A stretch of DNA of 64,000 nucleotides from the NCBI GenBank assembly GCA_003194525.1, contig NBIV01000260.1, forward strand, positions 51,101 to 115,100. The letters run 5' to 3'. The translations under genes were made by a program, and so were the position numbers. How positions within the stretch are numbered: position 1 is the stretch's first letter; every line of letters starts with the position of its first letter. The DNA is from Gracilariopsis chorda. Taxonomy: Eukaryota; Rhodophyta; Florideophyceae; Gracilariales; Gracilariaceae. Shown here piece by piece: positions 1-9,284 of this stretch. Below the pieces are notes generated by a model. The model was not told where the DNA came from and did not search any database. It saw only the letters and a list, made by a program, of their open reading frames with translations.

Positions 1-516
1 GTCGAAAGTGCGTGGGACGTGTCCGTGGTGGTGTTCGCAGATGGTGGCGGATAGAGCGGCGATGTTTCGGGCCTTCTGCGGGGCCAGGCCGATTTTTTGG
101 ATGAGCTGCTGAATACGGGGCGCGCCCAGGTGCGCCATTTTGTGCGGGGTGGGAGCGATTCTGAACAGTTCGGGCGTCACTTGGTTGACCTTTGCGTCGA
201 GGGATTGGGCGGAGAGGACGACTGCCACGAGGAGGGTGAACGGGTCGTTGTGGTGGAGAAAGGTTTTTGGGGGTTGCGGATAGAGTTGTTGGAGCTTGCG
301 CGAGATGAGGGAGGCCTTGTGAAGCATGGCGGCGCGCTGCGCGGCGCTTTGCGGGGCGGCGGCTGGCTGCGCCTTTGCGGCGGAGGACTTGGCCATGGTT
401 TCAGGCGGCGGACGGGCCGGGCGAAGACGGGCGATGAGGGCGGGTCGGAGGGCGACGAGGGCGGGTCGGAGGGCGACGAGGGCGGGTCGGAGGGCGACGA
501 AGGCGAGGTGACGCAT
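1..516 (-). CDS. nth: Endonuclease III (Nth-type DNA glycosylase/AP lyase), N-terminal part, cut by window edge
   Basis: Base-excision repair enzyme that removes oxidised pyrimidines and nicks the abasic site. I read the frame from the reverse strand. From the ATG at 396 it gives a typical HhH-GPD N-terminal half: DPFTLLVAVVLSAQSLD (the family's NPFELLIAVLLSAQ block), then VNQVTPELF, and IGLAPQKARNI, the helix-hairpin-helix approach. The helix-hairpin-helix itself, the catalytic Lys/Asp and the FeS cluster lie beyond the left edge. The frame stays open upstream to an ATG at 516. That adds 40 residues that are rich in Arg, Ala and Leu and free of acidic residues until a Glu just before the second Met, as expected of a mitochondrial or plastid targeting peptide; part of it is three copies of ALVALRP. 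I therefore prefer the start at 516, but 396 could give a nuclear form. Identity is confident; start and location are inferred. Confidence 0.85.
   Translation of the reverse strand, partial: MRHLAFVALRPALVALRPALVALRPALIARLRPARPPPETMAKSSAAKAQPAAAPQSAAQRAAMLHKASLISRKLQQLYPQPPKTFLHHNDPFTLLVAVVLSAQSLDAKVNQVTPELFRIAPTPHKMAHLGAPRIQQLIQKIGLAPQKARNIAALSATICEHHHGHVPRTFD
433..497. repeat. 21-bp minisatellite, 3 copies, inside the Nth leader
   Basis: Three near-perfect tandem copies of a 21-bp unit (gggcgggtcggagggcgacg plus one base). The unit is a multiple of three, so on the minus strand it adds whole ALVALRP heptapeptides to the presumed targeting peptide of the endonuclease III gene. Copy-number change would lengthen or shorten the leader without breaking the frame. 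Confidence 0.85.
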
Positions 517-1579
517 GTGTGCAGGCGGAGCGCATCGGTGGGGGCGGGGGGCTCGGCGGCGAGTTGGGAAGCGACGCTTGGTAGACTACGGAAACAAGGG
601 GGCGGCGCGCGCGCGCTGGGGACAGGTGTACACATTTTGAGAGGCGGCAGAGAAGTGTCGCTGCTAGTACGAGCGGGGGGTGAGGGACAACGTATGGAGT
701 CTGTAAGACGAGTGGGCTACAAAAGTGTGCGGGCCACACACTGATGCGAGCTTGTCCAGCGATACTTGTAGTGAGCTCCCACAGATCCCACACAGTGACT
801 GGCCCAGTAGGACTTGAAGGCGACCAGCAGACAAAGTGACAATGATATATATATATACGGTGATGAATGTGGTCTCTCCCGATTCGTTTATTGAGACGGA
901 TTGGGGCTGCTGTTACAAGCAAAATTTGCTTTCTACATATGGTCATGGACATGGGTTTTTGGCACTGCGCCGGGAAAAGAATTAAAAATAATTCATGTTT
1001 ACTGAGCGAAAATTTAAAAACAAATCTGGTAGAAAGGTTAGCTGAACCTACACCTGCGTCGCAATGTTCATCGCTGCTGATACACCACGTGTGTGTACGT
1101 GTCATCTATCGCCATTATCACATCGTTGCTCAACTATCTCAACAAGAAGCACTGGCGCGCGCTCGCTCGCTCGCTCGCGCGGTCAGCACTCGGCACGTGA
1201 AGAGGGGTGAAAGGTTTACACTGTAAAGCAGGCTCCACGGTTTGTGCTGTTTTTGATTGCGCAAAAGTGCACTCGCTGCTAACTGCGCGCTGTGCATGGC
1301 GTCATGGCGTGCTACGTAATGCATTGAACTGCACTGGACGGGTGCAGGCGTTCGGGCTCGGCTGTTGGGGTCGCGCTGGGCTGACCAAGTTACATACGCT
1401 TGCGCAGTGGCTGATAGCGCCGCCTCGCAGAAGAAAAACACAACACAGATGGGGGGTATAGGTATAAGGCACCATGTACAAAAATGAAACAAGACAAACA
1501 AAACGTACAACACTCATGTCAGTCCCCAACAGAAAGCGTCGGGAGCAACACAAAGCCAAAAAAAAAGAAAAACAAGCGC
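517..1579. other. Intergenic region between nth and the cyclin gene
   Basis: No supported gene. It holds the upstream region of endonuclease III and the 3' region of the cyclin gene, a short (AT)n run at 845-857 and a GCTC repeat at 1161-1178. The open frames on either strand have no recognisable domain. Confidence 0.5.
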
Positions 1580-2266
1580 TCATTGGCAAAACGCCCATTG
1601 CAACAAATACATCTCAATCTGAGAATAGGTGTGAGAGTTGACGAACAGCGCGTGATCCAACACGCGCAACATGTGCAGCTCCAAAACGTTCATCTCCTTG
1701 GTAGAAGCAATGCCGCCCACCGCGGCGTAATGCGAGTTATCGTACGAAACATCGTCATGCCATTTGGTCGCCAGCATCAACGCCGTACACAGCAAACGAT
1801 GCACGTTGTAATCATTCACCTGCAGATACTCGTTACTCTGCACGCGAAACAAGTAAACCAGCGCCAGCGCCACGCACGGTTTGCTGCACCGGTTGTACTG
1901 CAGCAAGCGGCGGCAGTAGAAGCTCAGCGAGAACGTCTGTTTTGTCGGGCAGTAGAAGAACGCCAGCGGGTGCGTCGATTGCGGTAGGGAGCAGTATTGC
2001 GAGCGTGCGCAAATGTCGGTTACGATGCATGCCAGCGTGTCGGCCAGTCGGTCGGTGCACAACATTTCCAACGTCACGGCAGGCGGCTGGGGAGACGGCG
2101 ACGAAACCCATGTCACTGTTGTTGGCGATGAAGAATCGGCCGCACCAACGCTGCAATATGCATGCAACTCGTGCAGAGGAAGAGTGCTCAACCGCGCATT
2201 CACGGCAGTGCACACTTCCACCCCATCCTCGGCCGCGACGTGCGAGACAGCAGAACGTGCCGACAT
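1580..2266 (-). CDS. Cyclin of the P/U type (PHO80-like)
   Basis: Regulatory subunit that binds and activates a cyclin-dependent kinase. PHO80-like/U-type cyclins usually pair with PHO85 or CDKA-like kinases in nutrient or phosphate signalling. The 228-residue product carries the family's cyclin box in its second half. TFSLSFYCRRLLQYNRCS matches the start of helix 1. FRVQSNEYLQVNDYNVHRLLCTALMLATKWHDD is split here into FRVQSNEYLQVNDYNVHRLL and CTALMLATKWHDD, the central box with the key Lys. YDNSHYAAVGGI and STKEMNVLELHML are the P/U-type signature. I chose the ATG at 2266 (MSARSAV); the frame is open further upstream but only from non-ATG codons. No destruction box is obvious. It is divergent from the coiled-coil gene, with about 700 bp of GC-rich repeats between them. 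Confidence 0.85.
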   Translation of the reverse strand: MSARSAVSHVAAEDGVEVCTAVNARLSTLPLHELHAYCSVGAADSSSPTTVTWVSSPSPQPPAVTLEMLCTDRLADTLACIVTDICARSQYCSLPQSTHPLAFFYCPTKQTFSLSFYCRRLLQYNRCSKPCVALALVYLFRVQSNEYLQVNDYNVHRLLCTALMLATKWHDDVSYDNSHYAAVGGIASTKEMNVLELHMLRVLDHALFVNSHTYSQIEMYLLQWAFCQ

Positions 2267-2428
2267 CACACAATTGAACAGCGAACCGAACCGAACCGAA
2301 TCGAAGAGAACAAAAGAAAAAAGAACACGCACTGTCTCGAACAATGCGAATGCCGGTGCAACCGCGGAGATGGAGCAGTCAGTCACGGGTTGTACACACA
2401 ACACAAACAGCTACAGCATCGTCGCGCG

Positions 2429-2487
2429 GGAGGCGGAGGCGGTGGAGGCGGAGGCGGAGGCGGAGGCGGAGGCGGAGGCGGAGGCGG
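2429..2487. repeat. (GGAGGC)n microsatellite
   Basis: About ten units of ggaggc with one variant unit (ggtggaggc) near the left end, in the shared upstream region of the cyclin and coiled-coil genes. Confidence 0.9.
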
Positions 2488-2648
2488 GTGGGATGGGCAG
2501 TACAGTAGAAGAGGTCAGGGGGTGGGGGGGTGATAAAGGTAGGCAGCGACCGGTCCCGAAGCGAGGCGAACGCTTTTGAGGGACGTTCCGCACGTGGAGC
2601 GCAGCTGCTGTTCTCAGCAGCGGCACAGCGCCACTGGCTGCGGGTGTA

Positions 2649-2673
2649 GTGGTGGTGGTGGTGGTGGTGGTGG
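2649..2673. repeat. (GGT)n microsatellite
   Basis: Eight consecutive ggt units followed by imperfect ggc/gtt/ggt units, in the same upstream region as the GGAGGC tract. Confidence 0.9.
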
Positions 2674-2962
2674 CGGCGTTGGTGGTGGGTGCGCGCAAGG
2701 GGTCGTTCTAGTCGCCGCTTGCAGCGTAAACGCGGCGCTTACGCTTACACACGACGTGTCCCTTCGCGTAGTGCCGCCCCTTGCGCCTCGTCCATAACGG
2801 CCGCAGCGTCAACTCAGCCAGCACTGCCGCCGCGTGTAACACGCCATACGTAATAACCCTACTGTAGCTGAGCGCCCTCCCGCCAAGTCACACGCCCGTC
2901 TTCCCCGCCCCCCCTCCCCGCCCCGCAAACGCACCGCCCCCCTCAACCCCCGACCGTCGCTC

Positions 2963-3838
2963 ATGGAGGCGTATCGAGTGCAATCGGACGCGCTGCACGA
3001 GTTGCTACAACTTTCTTCCCATTCCATCCTCTCCCTCCGTCATCAAAACACGTTGTTATCGGCCAGACAGGCCACTTTGCAAGCCTCCCACAAGTTCGAC
3101 GCCGCGCTTCACACACTCGCCGTAGCCTCCTCGTCGCGCGCAGCGCCGTCGTCCCCGCCGCGTTCAACCCGCTTGCAGGCGCAGTGCACCGCGCTGCGCG
3201 CGCAGCTCAGTGACGCTCAATCGCGCACGACGCACCTCAGCAAGTTACTTGAAGAGGCCAACGCGCGCGTCACCGCGCTCACCGAGCAGCTCTCGCGGCG
3301 CGGCGCGAAGCTAGACGAACTGGCACAACGTCGAGTGCACGATCAACGGCACATAAACACGTTGACACAAAACGAACACCGTCTCACAACGCAGCTTGAA
3401 CAAATGCAACAGCAGCTGCAAGCAAGCGTTGAGCAAACAGTACCAGCGCGCTTCAACGAAGCACGTCTGCTATCACCCGCGCCACTGGCCGTGCCGTCAC
3501 CGTCAGAATCGCGTAGTCGGTACACGGACACGATGCCGTTCGACGAAGACGCGCCTGTGGAGGTGCACGTTGGCGAGTTGCAACGCACGCTCGATGAGCA
3601 CGTTGCGCGTGCGGACGTGGCTCACAACGTCAGCACTGCTACGCGCACATCACTGAGTGATGATGCTCCACGCTGTACGCCGCTGAAGAGAAAGCGCGCA
3701 GTGTCGGTGACTCCGCTGCGACGCAGCCCGCGACAGACACTTGTTGCCGCGCGCGCAAACAGACAATCGCCCCCGAAGCGAAGCACTCGTCGTAAGACAT
3801 GGCGCAACAAGAAGCGCTCAGACAGAAGCAGTAGTTGA
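2963..3838 (+). CDS. Coiled-coil protein with a basic C-terminal tail, unknown function
   Basis: The 291-residue product is not recognised by family. Residues about 68-160 are a long heptad-rich coiled coil (for example LEEANARVTALTEQLSRR and LTTQLEQMQQQLQAS). A short Ser/Pro-rich linker follows, then a C-terminal third dominated by Lys and Arg with TPLKRKR and KRSTRRKTWRNKKR, good candidates for nuclear localisation signals. SP/TP sites in the tail (TPLKRKR, SVTPLRRSPR) could be CDK targets. I infer a nuclear or chromatin/spindle-associated scaffold, without naming a family. The start is the first ATG after the C-rich promoter region. The stop is 125 bp from the stop of the convergent RNase T2-like gene. 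Confidence 0.65.
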   Translation: MEAYRVQSDALHELLQLSSHSILSLRHQNTLLSARQATLQASHKFDAALHTLAVASSSRAAPSSPPRSTRLQAQCTALRAQLSDAQSRTTHLSKLLEEANARVTALTEQLSRRGAKLDELAQRRVHDQRHINTLTQNEHRLTTQLEQMQQQLQASVEQTVPARFNEARLLSPAPLAVPSPSESRSRYTDTMPFDEDAPVEVHVGELQRTLDEHVARADVAHNVSTATRTSLSDDAPRCTPLKRKRAVSVTPLRRSPRQTLVAARANRQSPPKRSTRRKTWRNKKRSDRSSS

Positions 3839-3963
3839 GAGATGTGACACAGCACGACACATCGCTTTACCAAAGGGTATCTTAAGTGCACAACGGTAGT
3901 TAGAAGAAAAGCAGTTAGAAACAAGAGGAACAAAAGTAAAAAAAAGGAAAAGAAGAAACAAAG

Positions 3964-4992
3964 TCAGCCGCTGATACGAGCGTACTGCGTGCGGGAAGAG
4001 GCGCGTCGCGAAGGTGAGGCGGCAGCGGATCGGAGCAGAGATGTGCACAACCAATAAAGCATGACCAACAAAAACAAGAGCAATGCAAACGCTCTCAACA
4101 ACCAAGGCAAATACTTGGTAACCAACAACTGACCGGCAGGCATAGCCGCATCGTGCTGCCCCTCTTCCGACGAATCAGAGGCGTGACTCCAGTACGGAAT
4201 GTAAATGCGCTTGGAAGGATCGCAGCAGCCTTGTTGAGAGGAGTCATTGGTGCTGATCACACATGTGTGCGGGCAGTTGATGGTGTCGAAACGCGTATTG
4301 TGCAGACACACATGTACCGCATGTAACACGGTGTGATTCAACGCCTTCTCACAGCGCATGCGCACTCGATAGCCGCCCGTAGCCTCGTTGAGTGCGTTTT
4401 GCACCAGCTCAAAGGCGTGTGCCTTATTGGTACTGGCCACAACTCCGTGCGAGTTCAACGCGCGCACAAAGTCGTATCGGCGACTCAGCTCGAGCACCTT
4501 CTTGAAGTACGTGCGCAGTCCAAGTCCCGAGCAGCTGCCGTGCAGCACCCACTGCGTGCGCCACAACGCCGCCTCGTCCGCGTGCTCAAAGTCCGGCCAG
4601 TAGCGTCTCAGCGCGGGCGCGATGTCGAATATGGTGGACAGCGAAAACGAGCGCGCGCAGCACGTCGGCTGCGCGCTGCGCGACGTCGAAAGCGGCCACA
4701 AGCCGCCGATGGTGAACGTGGGCGGCGGGTAGTGGCACAGGGCGGAGTGCGCGGTGGGACGCGAGCACACGGAAAACGGCCAGTGCAGCGAGAGCACGTA
4801 CAGCTCGAAGTGGACGCGGGTCGGCGGCGGCGCGGAGACGTTGAGCGGCGGGCAGAGCGGGGGGCGCGGCGGGAGCGGGGCGGCGCTTGGCGAGGGCGGC
4901 GAAGCTGCGGCGCGCACGCGGAGCTGCTGCAGCGCGAGCAAGTGCAGCAGCGGCAGCAGAAGCCGCAGCGCGAGCGGGACTCGGGCGCTCAT
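3964..4992 (-). CDS. RNase T2-like protein with catalytic residues lost, signal peptide and C-terminal membrane anchor
   Basis: The 342-residue product has the RNase T2 fold signature: LSLHWPFSVC near residues 67-76, a CAS I block read as FTIGGLWP, a CAS II block read as LWRTQWVLHGSC, and many conserved Cys. In active members CAS I is FTIHGLWP and CAS II is WxHEWxKHGxC. Here the CAS I His is Gly (residue 96). In CAS II the His-Glu pair is Thr-Gln (146-147) and the Lys is Leu (150); only the last His (151) remains. It is therefore very probably not a ribonuclease. The ATG at 4992 opens directly onto a hydrophobic signal peptide (VPLALRLLLPLLHLLALQQL). A second hydrophobic span at about 294-320 followed by Ser/Arg-rich residues suggests a type I membrane protein with a lumenal or extracellular T2 domain. 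The frame extends upstream only through a Cys/Ala repeat. Confidence 0.8.
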   Translation of the reverse strand: MSARVPLALRLLLPLLHLLALQQLRVRAAASPPSPSAAPLPPRPPLCPPLNVSAPPPTRVHFELYVLSLHWPFSVCSRPTAHSALCHYPPPTFTIGGLWPLSTSRSAQPTCCARSFSLSTIFDIAPALRRYWPDFEHADEAALWRTQWVLHGSCSGLGLRTYFKKVLELSRRYDFVRALNSHGVVASTNKAHAFELVQNALNEATGGYRVRMRCEKALNHTVLHAVHVCLHNTRFDTINCPHTCVISTNDSSQQGCCDPSKRIYIPYWSHASDSSEEGQHDAAMPAGQLLVTKYLPWLLRAFALLLFLLVMLYWLCTSLLRSAAASPSRRASSRTQYARISG

Positions 4993-5001
4993 CGTTGGGG
5001 A

Positions 5002-5027
5002 GGGAGCGGGAGCGGGAGCGGGAGCGG
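5002..5027. repeat. (GGGAGC)n microsatellite
   Basis: About four units of gggagc just upstream of the start of the RNase T2-like gene, probably in its 5' leader or promoter. Confidence 0.8.
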
Positions 5028-5084
5028 GGGGCGCGGGAGGCGCGCCGCGCCGCGTAGACGGCGGCACGCACGCCATTGCGCATG

Positions 5085-5150
5085 CATTGCACACAGCGCA
5101 TGCACAGCGCACAGCGCACAGCGCACAGCGCACGCACAGCGCACAAACGC
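5085..5150. repeat. CACAGCG tandem repeat
   Basis: Imperfect tandem copies of a 7-bp unit (cacagcg) lie in the upstream region of the RNase T2-like gene. They explain the Cys/Ala-rich open frames seen here, which I do not regard as coding. Confidence 0.8.
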
Positions 5151-5307
5151 GCACACAGCGGCCACGCGCAACAGCGCGTCACACGTGCGCCATCGATGCG
5201 CTTGTATGTTTGTGAGAGTGTGAGAGCGAATTAAACAAAATGGTTCCACGCACTTTACACGTATCACACGTACGCCAGCGCTGAGTGGCGCCGCCAAAAC
5301 CCTAAAG

Positions 5308-6828
5308 TCATATGCAGCGCGCGTGAGCTTGCGCGCCTTCTGCAGCGTGCGCTGCCGCAAATGCGCCGTTTGCAGTGCTACCTTCGTGATCCGTTCTCCA
5401 CGCCATGTTTGTAACCTCGTTTCGCCCTGCAGCTGCCGCACCGCTTACACCATGCATATACTCCCATGTTGCCGCTCCTTCCCCGCCTCCCCCCCCCCCA
5501 CCGCCATACGCACCACCCGTGCCCACAAGCTCGCTTTCAGCTTCCACGTACTTTGCCCGACCCATCCAGTTCGCCCCAGCCGCCACTCCCACCCTCGCCA
5601 TGCTCGCTACACGTCCCGCCTCCCCCCCATACACCGCCTGTCTATACCCATCCAGCTCCCCGTAGTTGTACACATTGCCCCCCCCCCCGCCTCCGCCTAC
5701 ACATGCCTCCGCTACAGGCGCCCGCCCAAATGTCGTCCCCGCTAGCGACGCTCCCGCCATCCCCGTTCCTACCACCCCCGTCCCGCCCAGCGCCGCTGCT
5801 CCCAACGCCGTCCCCGCTAGAGCACCACCAGCCGCAGCCGTTCCAGCCGCTCCTGCTACGGCCATTGTACTCGCTGACACGAGCGCAGAAGCGGCCGCCT
5901 CTGTCCTCATCCGCTCTTCATACTCCACCTGCCGCCGATGCTGCTCGAGCATCGCGTCCCGACTCCGCCGCTCCATTTTCATCCGCTGCTTTTCCTTCCC
6001 CTTCCTGATCAGCCGTTTCAGGTTGAAGTCCGCCACCCCCAGAGGATTCTTCCGTTTGTGCCAGTCGATGTGCGAGGCGATGCTTGACTTCCACCGGAAC
6101 TCCTTTTCACACTCAGGGAATGGACATCCGAAAGGCATTTCCCCAGTGTGCTTCCGGTTGTGGATCTTCAAGTTGTGTGCCCTCTTGAACACCCTCTGGC
6201 ATACCGAGCAGCGGTGTTTCGGCACCCGCCTCCCGTCCTGGTCCGTGATCATCGGCACCCCTTCCCATCGATCTTCTTCCTCGCACCGCCCATCAATCTC
6301 GCTCTCATCCCTGCGCCCAGTGAGCCCAACACCGCCACTTCCTTCGACCGTTCCAACTGCCTCTGCCGCGCTGCTCGCTGGGGCAAAGTGCATACAACTC
6401 CCAGCATGGCCCAAATTCTGCGCTCCATTTATGCCCCCCTCTGTCCCTCCCACCATGTCTTCTTGACGGGTTAGTTGAGGGGGGTTGGTGCATGCTGTGG
6501 CCTGGTTCGCACTCACCCTCTCCCCGACGTCATTCTCATCTATGAGACGGCGCTCAAATGTCGGATACGTAGCATATTGAGGCGAGACAGCTCTATCCTG
6601 TGGGACGCCATGAGGGGCAGCATGACCGACACCAGCCACATCTGCGGCAGCACTGCCATACACCATAGACCCCAGAACGTCGGTAGGCATTCCTTGATCT
6701 CCAGTATTCATCATTAGTTCTGGGATGGAGTATTCTTCACGAGAGTAAATGAAATCGCTATAGCTTCGGAAGGTGCTTTCAAGATCAAAGAAACTGTCGG
6801 CTGCCTCTGGTGCGAAAGTGGGGTCCAT
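5308..6828 (-). CDS. C2H2 zinc-finger protein (two fingers), probable transcription factor
   Basis: The 506-residue product has two adjacent classical C2H2 fingers. Finger 1 (about 207-227) is Cx2Cx12Hx3H beginning CSVCQRVFKR. Finger 2 (about 235-257) is Cx4Cx12Hx3H beginning CPFPECEKEF. They are joined by HTGEMPFG, a close match to the TGEKP linker, so sequence-specific DNA binding is expected. The N-terminal 200 residues are acidic and disordered and could activate transcription. A Lys/Arg-rich stretch after finger 2 (RLIRKGKEKQRMKMERRSR) is a likely nuclear signal, and the C-terminal half is Gly/Ala-rich low complexity. The start is the ATG at 6828, because a TATA box sits 33-40 bp upstream and the earlier in-frame start (6891) lies upstream of that TATA. 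Confidence 0.85.
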   Translation of the reverse strand: MDPTFAPEAADSFFDLESTFRSYSDFIYSREEYSIPELMMNTGDQGMPTDVLGSMVYGSAAADVAGVGHAAPHGVPQDRAVSPQYATYPTFERRLIDENDVGERVSANQATACTNPPQLTRQEDMVGGTEGGINGAQNLGHAGSCMHFAPASSAAEAVGTVEGSGGVGLTGRRDESEIDGRCEEEDRWEGVPMITDQDGRRVPKHRCSVCQRVFKRAHNLKIHNRKHTGEMPFGCPFPECEKEFRWKSSIASHIDWHKRKNPLGVADFNLKRLIRKGKEKQRMKMERRSRDAMLEQHRRQVEYEERMRTEAAASALVSASTMAVAGAAGTAAAGGALAGTALGAAALGGTGVVGTGMAGASLAGTTFGRAPVAEACVGGGGGGGNVYNYGELDGYRQAVYGGEAGRVASMARVGVAAGANWMGRAKYVEAESELVGTGGAYGGGGGGGGEGAATWEYMHGVSGAAAAGRNEVTNMAWRTDHEGSTANGAFAAAHAAEGAQAHARCI

Positions 6829-6860
6829 GTTGAACTGATCCAGAGACAGAAACACACACC

Positions 6861-6868
6861 CTTTTATA
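6861..6868 (-). promoter_or_regulatory. TATA box of the C2H2 zinc-finger gene
   Basis: TATAAAAG on the minus strand, 33 bp before the ATG at 6828. With normal spacing, transcription would start near 6838, leaving an unusually short leader of about 10 nt. Confidence 0.65.
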
Positions 6869-9284
6869 CGCACCGATTTGGCGTTTCGCACACCTCGTCC
6901 CCCACCTTTCCTTTGATTCGCTGTGTCGAGTTTTCGCGTCTATAACTCTCGTGATAATAGACACGCACTTGCGCTGTTCTATGAGGTTTCGTACCCAGTT
7001 TCCAAGTTGACGTGTTCTCCACCAATCGGATTCTAGTATCGACACCTGCGCTGTATTGAAAAGGCACAGCAAACCACTGCTCATTTAGGGCAACTCCCCT
7101 GGTGAAGGTAACGAAGGTATCTGTTCCTCAAATCTGTCGCCGCAACAGACCTTTGTTCCCGCGCAAACTGGATTTTGGAGAGTGTGATATGATTAATTCC
7201 CGAAACTCTCGGGGTCACTCCCCTTTCTTCCAGCGCAGCGTGAACTTCAACGGAGCTGTACGTACTTGATCCCCAGGTTTCTCGCAGGCCCTGCTGTTGT
7301 TGCTTCTAATACAAAATGGCTTGCGCCAGAGCTTCGTGTATTTGATCGCGTTTAAGGCGCTTTATTGGGACCAGAACTTCTTCCAGCCAAGGAATCGAGC
7401 CGTTTGCTCCCTATGATGCATTTTGTTTTTGCGCCATCAGGTGAGTAGTTCTACTTCTCATTCCATCGCATGTTTGACTTAAGCTGCTTGCTCCAAGTGT
7501 TTGGAATGCGAGAGGATGCTCCGTGAAGTCGTGTGTCCATGAAATTGCTCGAAAATATAATTCTTAATCCTACCTCCACGTCCGCGCTCGGAATGAAACC
7601 TTCTCACAGCGACACGACCGCAGGCACCATGAGAGCGTTTTCCGTGTGGCCACCAGCGCACATTTTCCCTCGCCCACACGTTGTCGCTCTTCTAATTACG
7701 CACCCCTCTGAATTTATTGTAATTCTGTGAAAAAGGCTCTCCCGCTCTAATCTCGTAGTGCGGACGTGTTCGCTTCTCTTGAACGCAGCTCACCACGTCA
7801 CTCACCGGGAATTTCAAAACAATGCATGATGGCCTGTTCTTCATGTCCTCGCTTCATTTGGAAGTGGCACACCCTTCCGCTAAAACCTTCTACTGTCAAC
7901 CCCTCGGATGATGTTCCCTGTCGGCTAGGAACATCCTCTTTTTTTGGCAAATGAACGCACGCCGTGCCGGTACTCTCATCTGTGAAATAGTGCAAAAGAC
8001 AGACAGTGAGTCAACGAAAGCCGGATATTCTTTGGGAAAGCCTGGCTTTCATTTGCGCTAGATTTACGATTACCATCTGGCCATAGTAAGCGATCTCTTC
8101 GAACACATAACGATCACTGTCTGTTGTGCTAGGGTTTTTGAGTAGGTTCTTAGATAAGACTGAGGACAAATGGCAGCAGATATGAAGGTCTCATGATGTT
8201 TCTCAGCTTACTACGCCCTTCTCCAAATGTGAACGACGAATCGGTGTCGGTAACATACACCTTATGCATCGAACAAAGAGAATCTGTATGGAACGTAAGG
8301 GCAGAGTTTGGCTGACTGGGTGAACACAAAATACGAAGACGAATACACGCCCACTACAGGGGTACTCACAAATACAACATAGATACATAAACATCTGATC
8401 GATTCGTTACCTTACATGCTTACAACACGCGCTACTTCCGCACTTCATTTCGCCTCGAACAAGTAGTATTCTACGTAGGAACGAGTACGACAGCACTGGC
8501 AAAACTCAAGTCCATTCTTCAAGCCTTTTTCTGGAGTCATGTGCCATGTGCCAAGCATTAAGTCCGTTTCCCGGGTAGATGTTATCTTCACAAACGTAGG
8601 CGTAGCCTTATGTATGTCCACTGCAAAATCGCGGTCAGTCACAGGTAAAGCACAATTTTCGAATGCCGGAACTACTGGCGATTGTACCGTCGGTACTAAC
8701 ACTGCGATGATACGTGACACGAGGAACCTTGAAACGCAAACTTCACCTTCTGAGAGAAGAAGATTCAAAAGGTGAAAACCAATGTGTTCAACATATAACG
8801 AGCTAAACATAGGCTAATGCTGTAAGCAGAGCACACATAGCAGAGATCAGGACAGTTTCTCGTAATTGGACGCGAGCGACATATTACCAAGGGTACCTAT
8901 GGTCGCTTCTTGAAAGAGCGAAAAAGCATTCCTTGAGTCGTCTTTAATAATTAATCATAGTATTACAATTAGGCTAACAGTTGAAAAGTTTTAAATATTC
9001 TGCACCATCAAATTTAAAGACCAAATAATCCACTTGTCCTTACAATCAGGCGATGGGCATACTTTTCCAGGTCACACACGTAGCTGATAGCTTAGAGAAG
9101 AATTCAAATGACTTCATCGGGCCCCTGACAATTCTACAGTAGGACGTATGCGCAAATTAAGGAGTCAAGCGCAGATACTCCCTCTCCCATAGGATACTGC
9201 TGTGCATCTTATGGCAAAGGCGGTATCTGCGCAGCTAGAAAAAGCAGCCGCACCCGAATAAAGCCTATGCAAAACTAAGACTAC
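6869..9284. other. Intergenic region between the C2H2 gene and the LTR retrotransposon
   Basis: It starts with the upstream region of the zinc-finger gene. I see no recognisable gene apart from one weak 121-codon frame listed separately. The sequence becomes AT-rich towards the retrotransposon (from about 8.9 kb). Confidence 0.5.
8445..8810 (-). CDS. Possible small protein of unknown function
   Basis: ATG-initiated 121-residue frame. I recognise no domain. The C-terminus has a Cys cluster (FCQCC) and the N-terminus a moderately hydrophobic stretch. There is no neighbour, promoter or homology argument that it is real. It is listed only because it is the longest ATG frame in a 2.4-kb gap, and it may be chance. 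Confidence 0.2.
   Translation of the reverse strand: MFSSLYVEHIGFHLLNLLLSEGEVCVSRFLVSRIIAVLVPTVQSPVVPAFENCALPVTDRDFAVDIHKATPTFVKITSTRETDLMLGTWHMTPEKGLKNGLEFCQCCRTRSYVEYYLFEAK

Larger units (their letters stand above)
2267..2962. promoter_or_regulatory. Shared upstream region of two divergent genes, rich in simple repeats
   Basis: This gap separates the start of the cyclin gene (minus) from the start of the coiled-coil gene (plus), so it should hold both promoters. It contains a CCGAA repeat (about 2285-2310), a (GGAGGC)n tract, a (GGT)n tract and C-rich stretches next to the plus-strand ATG. I see no convincing TATA box. The open frames that cross the repeats encode only Gly/Glu/Ala runs. 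Confidence 0.5.

Noticed and set aside
97-1105. Long plus- and minus-strand open frames overlapping the nth leader
   Set aside because: They are shadows of GC-rich nth sequence and its 21-bp repeat. Only the frame ending at position 1 shows endonuclease III motifs.
2013-2797. Gly/Glu/Ala-rich frames across the GGAGGC and GGT repeats
   Set aside because: Pure repeat translation, in several frames at once, inside the divergent promoter region.
4333-5223. Plus-strand 296-codon frame opposite the RNase T2-like gene
   Set aside because: Arg/Ala-rich shadow with no domain. The minus strand carries RNase T2 motifs, a signal peptide and a membrane span.
5323-6474. Pro/Ser-rich plus-strand frames opposite the C2H2 gene
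   Set aside because: They mirror the Gly/Ala-rich region of the minus-strand protein; the zinc fingers show which strand is coding.
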